From contig CM043801.1 in assembly GCA_023974075.1 (NCBI GenBank), positions 1,054,001 to 1,118,000 on the forward strand: a stretch of DNA of 64,000 nucleotides, written 5' to 3'. This stretch comes from Chaenocephalus aceratus. Its lineage: Eukaryota; Chordata; Actinopteri; Perciformes; Channichthyidae. Numbering within the stretch: the stretch's first letter is position 1; each line of letters opens with the position of its first letter. A program made the position numbers and the translations under genes. The notes beneath the pieces are model-generated. The model had not been told where the DNA came from and did not search any database. It saw nothing but the letters and a program-made list of their open reading frames with translations. This document shows positions 11,893 through 23,478 of the stretch, piece after piece.

Positions 11893-13100
11893 AGAACTGG
11901 CTGAAAATCCACAAACCAGCCTGAAAATAGACACGATCTGAAACGATCAGAATTCTGTTCAGTTTAGTTTAGTAAGTTACACAAGATAGTTTTGACCTAT
12001 TCTTTAAAAATAACCACTTCATATCACTTCATATGATCAACACTCATACATTCATTTATATTACCTGCATTTTGATATGGATTACTATTATTCATGTTTG
12101 AAAAAGCGTGACCCAGGATTAGAGAAAGACAAATAAAAAAATAACACAATCCTAACGTCACCAAACCAGATCTAACAGAAAAGATTCACCCCTTATGCTA
12201 ACACTCTCTAACCAGTTTCTCCTAACGAACCATTCTCATGAGCGTATCAGGAGCACTCAACAGCAGAAATGAATCAGCAACACTCCAATTCCTGTCTGTG
12301 CCCCCGCGCACAGGATATATTACAGGAATGCTAATTAGCTGGTCAGAATAAATGGACATAGTCTTTGAATACAAGGACCTCAGCCTTTGTAAATGTGTCT
12401 CATGAATTTGAGAGAAAGTGCTGTGAACGTGCTGCTTAGATTCACTGACACAGAGAAGTTGAAACAGACGAGCAGCCGATACCACATGTGTGGCTGTGAT
12501 GATAACGGTGGTGCTGGAGCAGGGCGGTTCTTTGGGCCCGGAGTGGATAATGGGAGAATCAAAGGCTGTCAGTAATGTGGCTCTGTAGTAGGTAGAATCG
12601 CGCTATAGAGTATGGAGCTTTGTTTCAGAGCTGATGAGATATACAAGCCATTCTGTGATCCCTGCTGACTGAGAATAGAAGAAGAGGGGGGGGTAGTGCC
12701 TCTAATATGGACTGCTACTGCCCCCCTGTGGACCCTCTCTGAACACCAACCCTTTGTTCAGACGCTGCCTCATGTATCTAACCTGGTTTGGGTAAGAATA
12801 TACCCAGCATGTATGTAGCATATACTACTGTATGACGTTTTGTTTTGGTATATCTATATATCCCGTAAACTATTTTCTCTATCTTAATGTTATATTTTCT
12901 TTTAATGTTTTTTTATAATTGTTTTTATTTTTTGGTTATTTTTCTTACAATGTATCTTCTTTAACTGTATTTATGTATCACTATACATACCAAGACAAAT
13001 TCCTTGTGTAAACCTATGTTTCTGATTCTGATACATGCTTGTGCTTTTAAATTAAATACAGTTCATATTCTCACAATTGTTCTCACGGAGGGATACTGCA
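11893..13100. other. Unassigned DNA with a LINE-like 3' tail
   Basis: Short frames only, none with a recognisable domain. About 12940-13035 (+) contains CCAAGACAAATTCCTTGTGT and TCTGATTCTGAT, the style of a fish LINE 3' terminus. Otherwise nothing seen. Confidence 0.4.
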
Positions 13101-13207
13101 GGTTAGGGATGGGTATCGAGAACCGGTACTAAGTCAGTACTGGTACCTGATTGGACGGTATTGTTAAGCCGCTGGACAAATGGTGCTGCTATCGATATAT
13201 ATGAATA

Positions 13208-13922
13208 GAGAACCGCAGTGACGCTACATAAAACCCGGAAGTAAGTTCGCATTTTTACCACGTCCGGTTCCTTCGATAAAAAGCAATGCAATTTCTCCAT
13301 AGGGTTTTGGAAAATAGCTCCAAATAAGGTCTGTGTTTGACACAAATGAAAGAGACAGATCACGTTTTGTTCTACGACATTAAATACATCAGCAGCTGGT
13401 GATTTTTGAAGAGTTTACGTGTCTGAAAAACGATGGATGTTACCAAGTGGCTGAATAGGACTACAGAAGTTGTCCAGGCCGTTGTACGTCATTACACCGA
13501 ACACGTAAACACTCCTCTAAGTTTGTTTGCCCTGTTCTGCTTGAAAGCAAGTACCTGCCTCCTGCAAAGTGTTCAAACAAACACTTCAACTTGTACCATT
13601 TAGAATCTGTATGTTTGAATATGGATCTTAAGTTGGCGAGACGTGGAAGCAGCGACCCTGCTGTAGTTCCTTTATAGCATAACGTTAGCATTTTGCTTCT
13701 TGCGACTAGATTTATGCTTCGAAAATTATAAAAGTAGGATAGACATGTGGATATTATCCGGCTGAACAAAACGTGATCCGTCTCTTAAATGCGCGTCAAC
13801 CACAGACCTTATTTCGAGCTATTTTCCAAAATCCTATGGAGAAATTGCATTGCGTTTTTGACGAAGGAACCGGAAGGAGTTTACATCCGGGTTTTAGGAC
13901 GCGTCACTGCGGTTCTCTCGCT
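13208..13922. repeat. Inverted repeat, probable MITE
   Basis: The left arm at about 13208-13340 and the right arm at about 13795-13922 are complementary: both carry GAACCGCAGTGACGC, the ACCCGG segment, GGTTCCTTCG and CCATAGGGTTTTGGAAAATAG (or complements). About 450 bp of non-matching loop separates them. It may extend left to the GGGATGGGTATCGAGAACCG motif at 13109, seen at ends of fish MITEs. Target duplication not resolved. Confidence 0.55.
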
Positions 13923-14059
13923 ACTTCCTTAGTTTAAACAATTCTGGTTGGTTGGGAACACTCATCCCGTGTGACGTATCCAGCTTAAGTACCACTGATT
14001 GGCCACTGTGAATTCCACTCGTCATCTCTCCTAACAGCACTCGTATTATTGTATTGTGA

Positions 14060-15420
14060 GACTCCCGGGGGCAGACCATAGGGGCAGACGCACCATCTTG
14101 CTACTGTAGAAACAGCGTCTCAAGGCTTCTTAACATTTAACAACCTATTAATGATGCATACCCACTTAACGGGAAAAACTCAGCTAACAGACGATATTAA
14201 CCATTTTACCTAGACGGAACAGAAGTCCAACACCAAGAGTCTAAATCAACACTTAGCAAAACGGGCTAACAGGGCTAACGGCTACTTTAGCACATAACTG
14301 GCAAAAGAGATCTTTTCTACGTAATTGTATCTGCACAAACAACATATCACATGAAAGCAGATTCCATTGGTGTAAGTCTCATCACGGTACGACCAAAACT
14401 CACTGAACTACCAGCCAGGAAAGAGCAAGAAAACATCTTCACTTTACGTAGCCATGATGATAGTTATATCTTACCTTTGCTGTTTTGTGATCAAAAGTTG
14501 TGTTTAAGGGCAAAACAACTGTTAATCCAATGTCTCTGTGTAATTTTAAAATGATTACTGATAATCTATCATTACAATTATAAATAATAAACGCAATATA
14601 ATGGTTAGCCGACCGGAGCTTCCGGTTTAGGAGGTGCGCACGCAGCGTCTCGTTTTAACTGAATAATGGTCATGTTTACATGGATTTATGAACTTGGTCG
14701 ATTTGACTCATTGATTCTCTTTATAACCGCTAGAGCCAATGGTATCGAGGGGAAGTTCTACACACACAAACACGTTACCAAATAAGGATTGAGAGTGAAG
14801 CCTGGCCAAAACTGGAAGCTGCATACACTCTGTTGGCTACCATTAGCAGCTAACTTTTTTTCTCCGATTTTTACATAAAAATGGAATTATGGATTATAAA
14901 TAATTGTTTCAAAACCACAGATACATTATCAACCTATGGATCAACCGATTCAGCCGCGTTTTTTCTCGTTTCAATGCCATTGAACACGTCTTTTGATCAG
15001 ATTGACAGCTACGGTGAGACGATCTCCCGTAAAAGCTCCGTAACGGTACGTGTTGTGATGTCTGTGTTTGCTTCCCCTGTCGCGAGTTCGGATCACTTAG
15101 TGATGATACTATATACCTAAATAATCTGTGGAACCTCAGCTTTAATCGGATATCTTGTATGTGCAGTTACGATAAGTAATAAGGGTATCTTTATCTTGAG
15201 TTCTGTGCCAAAGTCAGTGTGCATTTTTTCGCTCAGGGGTCATTTAGACGCTTCTTATGAGACTTGTGTTTTGTTTTGGCAAAACTTGTTTGTATCGTCA
15301 GTTAGCTGAGATTTTTCCCGTTAATCTGGTGCTACACATTAATAGTTTCATAAATGTTAAGAAGCCCTGAGACACAGTCTCGAAAAAAAAACATTGGGGG
15401 GCCCCTCCAGGGCTTAAGAG
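14060..15420. mobile_element. piggyBac-related MITE
   Basis: Both ends and subterminal regions resemble those of the piggyBac element at 21843-24892: GTCTCAAGGCTTCTTAACATT on the left, its complement near 15360 on the right, then AACCTATTAATG, TTAACGGGAAAAA-CTCAGCTAAC and, further in, ATCTGCACAAACAACATATC. The right border reads GGGCTTAAGAG. The expected TTAA duplication is eroded, so the borders are approximate. No transposase frame remains. Confidence 0.6.
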
Positions 15421-15940
15421 GATAATCACCACCGCCCCGAGAAGACCACACACAATAACACTTGTGTGAAATATATACTGTTTTACAACTTATTTTTGTT
15501 ATTACTGGCTGTCACTCCACTACACATAGACTATTGTACTGCTTTAAGAGAAGACTTTTGAATTTGTACACAGTATTAATGTTAAACTCTGCTGCCACCT
15601 CATATATTTTCACTTTTTAGAATGCTGCTTCTTATTTATGTTCCATGAATATGTACTTGATTTTCTTTATTAACTTGCCAATCTTTTTAACATGTGAATG
15701 TGTACCTTTTGTGTACACATATTGTACATGTCCCTACTGTGGGATAAAATAAAATACTTATAATTCTGAATTTCAGGTGTTTTTATTTTCAATATTGTAT
15801 ACATATTTCTAGATACTGTCTTCCATTATAGATATTCTTCCCACAGGCCAGCACATCAGCAGTCTATATTGTCTGATCTGGATCCCTTTTCATTGTTAAT
15901 AGTCTCTGGAGATAAGACCCTGATTCTGATATCGTATATA
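15421..15940. other. Unassigned AT-rich stretch
   Basis: No frame, repeat or terminus that I can assign. Confidence 0.4.
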
Positions 15941-16365
15941 TGTTAAGGGGGAAGTGCAGCCTGGAGTATATTAGGAAAAACCCCAGGGGATCTAGACACT
16001 GGTGGTGATGATGAAGATCTGGATTTGATGAGGAAATGGGATGAAGAGGATGCTGAAGATCTGGATTGATGAGGAGATGGGATGAAGAGGAGGTGTGATG
16101 AGGTCTTTGGATTGGCTCTCCTAGCACTGAACATGATGACTGGGGGTAGATGGGGTGGAGGCGGGCCGCAGCATAGACACCTGAAATCACAGCTGATTGC
16201 AGGAGAACGATTTTAAAGTTTGACTGCAGCACGATGATTGGCTGCTGGAGAATGAGGTGAAATATAATTGGTTGGAGAGAACACCCGTGATGAGCTGATT
16301 AATGCAGCTGTAGAGGGAATTCATGTATAGCCAGTCTTCCTGCTTGAACTCATGCTAAGCTCCAT
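15941..16365. repeat. Diverged relic of the YR-element terminal repeat
   Basis: Two anchors match the YR element at 44451-49921 in the same order. TCTAGACACTGGTGGTGATG near 15989 corresponds to the sequence after its first left repeat (44630). GTCTTCCTGCTTGAACTCATGCTAAGCTCCAT near 16335 corresponds to the end of its B repeat. Between them is a degenerate GATGAGGA/GATGAAGA purine-rich array. It looks like an old terminal fragment without a coding region. Confidence 0.5.
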
Positions 16366-16451
16366 TACCACATTTTTAAACTGGATAACTTTTCAATACT
16401 GCCTTCACTTTAACTTTTTTAACATCATATTTATTTATTATTCATTGCTAA

Positions 16452-16560
<109 letters not shown>

Positions 16561-16869
16561 GTAGTATATACAGAGCTATATATTTAGATTGTACTCAGTG
16601 CTCACACCATGTGTACAAGTATCCAGTGCAGAGAGTGAAATATACTGTAGTCTGTGCATTTAGCTGCTGTGTTTTTCCTTTTTGTATTTTTGTCTTGTTT
16701 TTATCTTATCGAACCAATCAATAACTTTGTTCTTTTGCCTCTGGGGCTGCACAGGTTTACTCGGTTGTTAGCTGGTCTCACACTGCCCTCTTGTGGTGGA
16801 AGCTCTTGGCACAACTTCCTTTATTAAACATGCTCCAACTGTCCAATTGACATTACTTTACATTACAAG

Positions 16870-17082
16870 TCAATCATCATCCAAAGAGAATAATAAAAGC
16901 ATGATTGAACCACTGAATGTACATGTTTGTGGATGGTCGAAAATGACACCAAGATTTCGGCACAGATGGTTTATAGACTGGGACAGAGAACTAAGGCTGT
17001 TGGAAATGTGGGTGACGGCAGTATCAACATGACCTATCATAATAGCTTCCGTTTTAGCTGCAGGAAGTTGTGTGACATCCAT
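16870..17082 (-). pseudogene. LINE reverse transcriptase fragment
   Basis: Read on the minus strand, the peptide has AAKTEAIMIGH, then a LGVIFD box after a spacer with SLSQSINHLCRN. The KTE..liG ... s..NLGVIFD arrangement is typical of the segment just after the catalytic palm of Jockey/L2-like LINE reverse transcriptases. Only about 60 residues are recognisable; no YADD box or C-terminus lies next to it. A dead 5'-truncated or internally broken copy. Confidence 0.55.
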
Positions 17083-17830
17083 TTGTGGATACCCTGGAGG
17101 CAGTTGAGGAGATTAACAGTGTCACTGTTGAGGGAGTGTTTAGCAGAATCTCAGTTTAAATAAATCTAGGTTCCATCTTTACTTTCTTTGCTTCATTTGT
17201 TCTGTTTTTATTTCAGCAGTTGAATCTATATGTTCATAAAATAGTGTGTGAGCTTAACTGCGTGTATTAAACTAAAACGGCAGCTCAGATTGTATTTCTG
17301 CTTTTTTAAACTGTAGTATGTGCTCATGTGTTTCAGTGTTGGTGTATAGGCTGCAGTCTGAATCTGCTACAATCACCTGCATAGAAACTCAAAAACACCC
17401 AGAAACTTTTCGCATTATTGGACTTATTTATGTTGCTTGAATAGGACCCGCACATTTTTTTGGTTTGCTGTATGTTATTTATATTGTTGCACTGTATCAA
17501 CACCAAGTTAAATGTTTGACTGTTACAATGAGCCTTGATGGTTTGTAAAATAATTGTCAATAAAAATAATAAAAAATAAAAACCAGTAGGGAGACTGTCA
17601 CGGCCCCCAGCTTGGGCACAGGGGGCCCGAGCTGTAACACTGAGCTTGGCCCCCCTGTGGGAAAGAGTCTTTGATAATACAATTAGTAATCATGTTGCAG
17701 CAAATATCTGCTGTAACCTCTGCCACGGTTAGATAATGTGTTTGTGTTTTTTGTTTTCTAAATTGAAATTGTATTTAAAAAGTGTAACATATCAATATTA
17801 TAATTAATATTATAAGTAAAAGTAAAATGG
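17083..17830. other. Unassigned DNA with a GC-rich hairpin
   Basis: AT-rich non-coding sequence. At about 17605-17662 CACAGGGGGCC and GGCCCCCCTGTG are inverted around a short loop. No gene seen. Confidence 0.35.
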
Positions 17831-18062
17831 TTCCATACCCGCCCCTGGAGACCTCCTGGGTCTGCCCGGACCCTTTATGGCACGGTGTGCAGGTGGGTGC
17901 ATCACTTTGGCGTGACGTGTCTTCATAGACTATAGAGCGCGAGCTAGTGTGAGTAGTCTGGAGGAGGGAGGCAGTAGAGGAGGGAACAGCAGCAGGAGAA
18001 ACACTTCCTCAGCCGGCTCTTCTTCACTTCTCTCCTGTTGTCCGCCCACAGCCCCTCGCGCC
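17831..18062 (+). promoter_or_regulatory. Possible promoter and 5'UTR of the candidate host gene
   Basis: GC- and CpG-richer than its surroundings, with a purine-rich GGAGGAGGGAGGCAGTAGAGG tract and a pyrimidine-rich segment before the ATG at 18063. Consistent with the 5' end of a broadly expressed vertebrate gene, but inferred from composition only. Confidence 0.35.
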
Positions 18063-18147
18063 ATGGCGCCCAGCCGGAACACCCAGAGCAGCTCCTCCGC
18101 CGTGAAGAGCGAGCCCGCCGCGGGAGCCGCACCGCCGGGGCTCTACG
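18063..18147 (+). CDS. Candidate first coding exon of an unrecognised host gene
   Basis: The ATG at 18063 sits in a strong context (GCGCCATGG) and opens 28 codons plus one base, ending at a consensus donor GTGAGT at 18148. The peptide starts MAPSRNTQSSSSAVKSEP and continues with an Ala/Gly/Pro-rich low-complexity stretch ending in LY; the style is that of a disordered N-terminus of a nuclear or regulatory protein. Third positions are strongly GC-rich, unlike the AT-rich surroundings. I do not recognise the gene. No acceptor or further exon could be tied to it in the window, so the 24-kb transposon nest that begins 275 bp downstream would lie in its first intron. A chance ORF in a CpG island is the alternative. 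Confidence 0.45.
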
Positions 18148-18430
18148 GTGAGTACTTACCGGAGCACAACAACAAAGGAAGTTAGGACACAGTTATTTTA
18201 CGGCAGTGTTGTGACTATAGGTTTATCATCACAAAGAAGAAATATAATTAGGAGTTTAATTAAGCGAATTGTGGACATGTTAAGTGATACACACAGCTAA
18301 ACAGTTTTATTGGATTTTATTATTATTATTATTATTATAGGAACAGGCACTTACATAACTTTATGTACTAATAACGTGAATATATATATGTTTAATTCTG
18401 GACTCTGTGTGTGGACTATATTCAACCTGG

Positions 18431-19093
18431 CAGTGGCGGTTCTAGACCAATTTGACTGGGGGGGCCAGTTATTTTCTGAGGGGGGCACAATAAATACAGG
18501 ACGAAAAAGAGAACTAGACAGTATGAAGTAATTGCGCATAAGAAAACAATGCAATACAGTTATTGGTATTTGTTTCAGTACACTTATTTATTTCAGATAT
18601 ATCTTATAGTTATTACTGTTAGCTTCAGCTTAAGTTATAGTACAATTTTTGCACTAACACCATATCATATTTATATAAAAATAAAGGCAATGAACAGTTA
18701 AATCTCTACTTTACATCTACAATTACACGGATACAATAGTTTAAATCACCTTCAATTATCGTGGTAGTCTCTCGAAACGTAGGTTTCAATCAGTCTTTCT
18801 TGGATGCAACAGCCGCTGATGATCCGAGATGAAAAGTGTTTGTTTCTCGCGCGCTTCAGCCGGACAGTGAAAGTGAGTGCACCGCTCTAATGGGTCCTGA
18901 GTGCACCGCTATAATCGGTCCGACTAGAATGACGAATAACGTTAGTTCCGTCTATTCCGTCATTCAATACATCGTGTAATAAATCATTAATTTATTTTTT
19001 CTTCACTTTTTTCACTTTTCATTTTTAGGAGGGCCACAGGGGGGTCAGAGGTCAGTGTTAGGGGGGCACTAGCCCCCCCTAGAACCGCCCCTG
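18431..19093. mobile_element. hAT-type MITE in the left terminus of the giant element
   Basis: A 663-bp insert with ends CAGTGGCGGTTCTAG and CAGGGGCGGTTCTAG (right end complemented). Exact 8-bp CAACCTGG copies at 18423-18430 and 19094-19101. The duplicated octamer is itself the first eight bases of the giant element's terminus, and the other terminus at 42378 shows the uninterrupted form. Interior is non-coding with G-runs next to both ends. Confidence 0.85.
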
Positions 19094-20104
19094 CAACCTG
19101 GTCTCACCAGAATGCGTGACTCCACCACGACTCCTTAACACCGCATTGCGTGGTGGAGTCACGCACTCCCTACATTTACGTTTCGGCACCACGCAAAAAA
19201 CCCCAATGTAAAGTGAATGAGGCTGCTTTGTCGTGGTGCACACATGCATTTCTACAACGTTCTACAGCTTGTAGTAACTCACGGGAGGCTTCTTTTATTT
19301 TATTTGTATTCATAATAATTTGTATTTTTCGTCAGAATGTAAAAATTACATTAGTTACGAAAATAAATTCTCAAAAAACAGTGCATTGTGTGTAATACAA
19401 CTGTGATTTTTATTAAATTGGTTAGTTTTTAAGGAAGGCCAGAGCTTCAGCTGTGTCAAATAGATTGTTCCCTTTAGTTAACGTTATTTAAAAGATAATT
19501 ATATTCCTATTTGATCATGTCCCCTTTATTGTATTACGAGCATCCATTCCCATTGGATAATGGAGGATTTTAAACCCGGAAGTAAGTATTCTCCTTACTG
19601 TCGATTGATTTTACAGTGATATCTGCACTACTCATCAACTCAAAAACACCAGATTATCCTTGTTGATTACACAACATTGATTGGTTTGAATTGTGTACAA
19701 TGCTTTTGTATTTTTCCCCTTCGATTCGGAGAAACAAATATTTTTTCTGAGTTTTTGGATGGCAGAATACACTACACTACCCAGAATCCTCAGCTATCGT
19801 TTGGGACTACACCATGTGCTTAGCTTGACAAACCCCGTGATTTGTCCTCAAGCTCTGTGATTTGATGTTGGAGTGGCAGTGCGCAAAGTTTACACAGAGC
19901 GTCAAAAAGCACTTTGAAATGGAATGAAACCCATAGACGGCACACTATTCAAAACAGGAATCACTTTACCCTCCGTTGTGGACACTATTACTCCCGCCTG
20001 ACTCGCCGCCCTCGCCCCCGGAGCAGCAGTCTTCGTCATCTGAAACTACGCCGCCCCTCTGTGGCCCGCAGGTGCCAGGATACCACGGCAAAACAGAGCC
20101 TGCC

Positions 20105-20368
20105 CAGGTATATCTAAACAAGTACCCGCCTGTACAGTGGGGCTAGGCGGTTATTTCGTGGAATAAAAATAGACAATGGCTAGAATATTCATGTGAAAAT
20201 AGTGCCATATTCTGCCATGCCTGTAGAAATGTTGGGTCGAATAATGCACACAATAGCACAGATGCCTTCACCACGAATGGCTACAAAAATATCTCATATC
20301 CCAAGCTTATCAACGAGCTGATGTTGCAGCTGAAATGTTCTCCAGGTCACAAAGTCAACCTCACATGA
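20105..20368 (+). pseudogene. TTF-type zinc finger exon relic (hAT/ZMYM-like transposase N-terminus)
   Basis: One frame reads YLNKYPPVQ, then after an in-frame TAG at 20144-20146, WLEYSCENSAIFCHACRNVG, then TDAFTTNGYKN. This is the TTF zinc-finger layout: W-L-E-Y, then C-x2-C (CHAC), then an F...GY.N end. In transposases of the ZMYM/TTF hAT group this module precedes the RNase H-like DDE core. The frame stops at TGA 20366-20368. The DDE core and dimerisation region are absent. Upstream sequence (19914-20104) is GC-richer and may be further 5' coding sequence in other frames. Inferred: the only coding remnant of the giant element. Confidence 0.6.
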
Positions 20369-21194
20369 TGATGTGATACCAGTTTTCAAGCACAGTAAAT
20401 ATTCTCTTCCCAGAGTATATGATGGGACCAAGGTGATGTTTAGTATATGGTTTTAATAATACTTTTGCTTTTCAATGTTTGCCATTTCAAACCATGAGCT
20501 GGTTCAAATCATATTTGCCTTGATTTACAATATGTACAATTTGTTTTATCAGTACAGTGTTGAAGCTGTTGTGCTTTTCGTTGCCACAGTCCACTTTAGA
20601 CTATATGAAATATTTCAGGATTGCACTTTTAACTCACTTGAAATGTTCTCACTTGCTTGGTTTCAAAACATAACAAATGCCATAATCTGTTCATTGGGAC
20701 CATCAATGCTATTTCTCATTGCTGTTGCCGGCCACTATTGCTCATGTAAATCTACTACTGCTGCGCCCCCTGTAATCTCAGAGGCACCCTGAGTCATTTT
20801 GTTCTGGAACCGGGCCTGTACATGGCCATATACTAAACAAACTACAGAGCCCATTCCGTGTCCTGTTAGTGTTTACTTCCTGTCTGCCTTCTTCTGGGGA
20901 TTTATCTGACGTCCAGCGCTCCGTCTTTTAACCTCTTTTCCTTTCTCTTTCTTGATCCTCCTTAGCAACCTTCATTATAGTCCTTCACAGTGGTCTGTAC
21001 TGCTGTATTATCAACGTGTCACATGTTAAGAATTTACAATCAGAATCGAGTATTCAACTAAGCCGTGTAATACAAGTTGTCAGTAGCCTTAAGGGCCTAC
21101 ACAGTGGTTATGCTAAACCACATTGCCCTTCATTGGATGTATAATGAGCTGCATTAAACTACATTTTAGCATTTAAAATACCTAGCCATTCTTT
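20369..21194. other. Unassigned interior of the giant element
   Basis: A 105-codon frame at 20475-20792 (+) has hydrophobic stretches but no family I recognise and no neighbouring exon; it is probably chance. Nothing else seen. Confidence 0.35.
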
Positions 21195-21345
21195 TGAAGT
21201 TATTTTGGTGAAAGTAACTCAAAAGTAACTCAAAAGTAGTGTAACTCATTACATTTCAGAGACAGTAATATTGTAATGTAACTTATTACTTTCAAAAGAC
21301 AGTAATAAGTAATATATTACATTTTGGAAGTAACTTGGCCAACAC
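21195..21345. repeat. MITE terminus with AGTAACTCAAAAGTAACTC motif
   Basis: Contains direct AAAGTAACTC reiterations and ends TTTGGAAGTAACTTGGCCAACACT, a terminal motif common in fish MITEs. A related terminus ends CGTTACACCCAACACTG at 49250. Family and other end not determined. Confidence 0.45.
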
Positions 21346-21431
21346 TATATACAAATGATTGGAATATGATATATTAGACAAATAATTTCTAAGTAGCAGC
21401 CAGATGAATGCTATGGATGTTGTTTCAAAGT

Positions 21432-21590
21432 TCAGGTGTTTAACAGTCTTATGGCCTGTGGGATGAAACTGTCTCTGAGTCTGGTGGTTTTAGTCCGGAT
21501 GCTGCGGTAGCGCCTGCCAGACGGCAGCAGACAGAACAGTTTGTGGCTGGGGTGATGGGGGTCTTTTATAATCCTGAGGGCTTTCTTTAA
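21432..21590 (-). pseudogene. LINE ORF2 C-terminal fragment
   Basis: On the minus strand the frame reads ALRIIKDPHHPSHKLF, then CLLPSGRRYRSIR, then TTRLRDSFIPQAIRLLN and a TGA stop. The HP.h.lF.lLPSGRRyRsir.....R...SFiPqaiRlLN signature is the extreme C-terminus of a widespread fish LINE. Only the last 50 or so codons survive, the usual 5'-truncated state. The frame itself is open and ends at the natural stop. Confidence 0.7.
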
Positions 21591-21842
21591 GGTTAACCTG
21601 GTATTTTTACCCCACTACATTTATTTTAGTTACTTTACAGATTTGGATTAATGATGTGAAATATAAACAACCCTTAAATCAGACTTTAGTTACACCTGAG
21701 TAAAATTCAGGGAATGTGATTGTCAAGTGCCAACAATCAGGAGAGATATTTGATAGTTGGTGCTTGAGAAGACTAAACATTTATCTTCAGATCTCTATAA
21801 AGTATATTCATTACTCGTTATTCTCTACTAATAGTTCATTAA
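21591..21842. other. Repeat-derived sequence next to the piggyBac site
   Basis: About 21600-21740 resembles 62940-63060 (ACTACAT..., TTACTTTACAGAT, GATGTGAAATATAA, AATCAGACTTTAGTT...CACCTG), a dispersed fish repeat. 21780-21842 is the complement of copy B 6790-6850. It ends at the TTAA target 21839-21842. Confidence 0.5.
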
Positions 21843-22636
21843 CCTGTTAAGCCCGAAGGTCCCCGCCGACGGAGACCCTGGGTCTTTTTTTCACAACACT
21901 GTGTCTCAGGGCATCTTAATATTTAAAAACCTATTAATGTGTTATACCAGATTAACGAGAAGAATCTCAGCTAACTGACAATACGAACCATTTTTACAGA
22001 AACAAAACACAAGTCTCACAAGAAGCGTTAGCATTAGCCCTTAGCTAAAACGGGCAGATGCTACTTCCGGTGCTAACTAGCAAAAACGATCTTTAAAACT
22101 TAATATTTTCTGCACAAACTACATATCATCTGAAAGCTGATACTCCACAGATTATTTTTGTTATAAGTATCATCACTTTAGGACACAAACTCACTGAGCT
22201 AGCAGCCAGAACAGAGAAGAAAATAAACAACAGTTTTCAAAACCATAACAATAATTATGTCTTACCGTTGCTGTTTTGTGATCAAAGCTCTTGTTCAAGG
22301 GAATAAAAACGCTGTTTAAGGTTAATCCAATGTCTCTTAGTCACTTTAGAATTGTTCCTGATAATCTATCATTACATTCATGGCAGCAGAGTAGGTACAC
22401 AGTTTTGCAGTCCCGAGCTAATGCTGTCTTATGTGCTGTTTACGCAAACCTCTCTCTACTTGACGTAAGTGTTTAGCGGGACTTACTAACTCTCACTCGA
22501 TTCTATTGGCTCTAACGGTTCAGAAAAGGTGTCAATCACCCAAATCGACCAATGGGTTCCAAAGATATGATCCTGCGTAGTATAAACTACACCCGCTCCG
22601 GCTCCATTACGCATTACACAGCCAGAAGGGAGAGCT

Positions 22637-22792
22637 TCACCACAGAGCAGGTGCTAGAGATGCTAGCTGACGATAGCTATGATCATACCAGATGACTCTT
22701 CGTCGGATGATGAAGATCTCCTCCAGCCAGACCTGGATCCGGACAGTAGTGACTCGGATGTTGAACTTCCACCACGGGAAAGGTATGTCATC
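22637..22792 (+). pseudogene. piggyBac transposase 5' exon relic
   Basis: One frame gives TTEQVLEMLADDS followed by a TGA after a few residues. A shifted frame then gives an acidic run SSSDDEDLLQPDLDPDSSDS up to PPRER and a possible donor GTATGT at 22793. An N-terminal acidic segment after an Eq.l..L motif is usual in piggyBac transposases. The two halves lie in different frames, so a frameshift separates them. Core catalytic aspartates of the family (DDD triad) are not present in this exon. Confidence 0.55.
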
Positions 22793-22800
22793 TCTCTGTT

Positions 22801-23430
22801 TTTATATATTACTTATGTGTTTGGTGAAACTGCGTCACAGTGCTAGCTTAGCCAAGAAGCTACAGGAATGATTAGGCAAAATGCTAAATAGTGTTACTTG
22901 TCTTTTTGGAGTTACATTTTCTAAATGAATGGCCAGTGAATGAATATATATATGTGTTTACTTATTTATTTGGTGTAATATTATTCATTTATAGTCCAAT
23001 ATTATCCTTTTTATATATTACTTATGTGTTTGGTGAAACTGCATCACAGCGTTAGCTTAGCCAAAAAGCTACAGGAATGATTAGGCAAAATGCTAAATGG
23101 TGTTACTTGTCTTTTTGGAGTTACATTTTCTAAATGAATGGCCAGTGAATGAATATATATATGTGTTTACTTATTTATTTGGTGTAATATTATTCATTTA
23201 TAGTCCAATATTATCCTTTTTATATATTACTTATGTGTTTGGTGAAACTGCATCACAGTGTTAGCTTAGCCAAGAAGCTACAGGAATGATTAGGCAAAAT
23301 GCTAAATAGTGTTACTTGTCTTTTTGGAGTTACATTTTCTAAATGAATGGCCAGTGAATGAATATACATGTGTTTACTTATTTATTTGGTGTAATATTAT
23401 TCATTTATAATCCAATATTATCCTATAAGT
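22801..23430. repeat. Three tandem copies of a 209-bp unit
   Basis: Units start at about 22801, 23009 and 23218, each opening TTTATATATTACTTATGTGT and containing GTTAGCTTAGCCAAGAAGCT. Copies differ at only a few positions. They lie between the two transposase exon relics. No coding potential. Confidence 0.9.
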
Positions 23431-23478
23431 ATAAGCCAGTGAATTAATCTAATCTCTTTTTTTTCCCACATTTGTTAG

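Noticed and set aside
15864..16232. Serine/histidine-rich 122-codon minus frame
   Set aside because: It is the purine-rich GATGAGGA array of the YR-element relic read in reverse.
20475..20792. 105-codon frame with hydrophobic stretches as a membrane protein gene
   Set aside because: AT-rich, no recognisable family, no splice context, inside transposon DNA.
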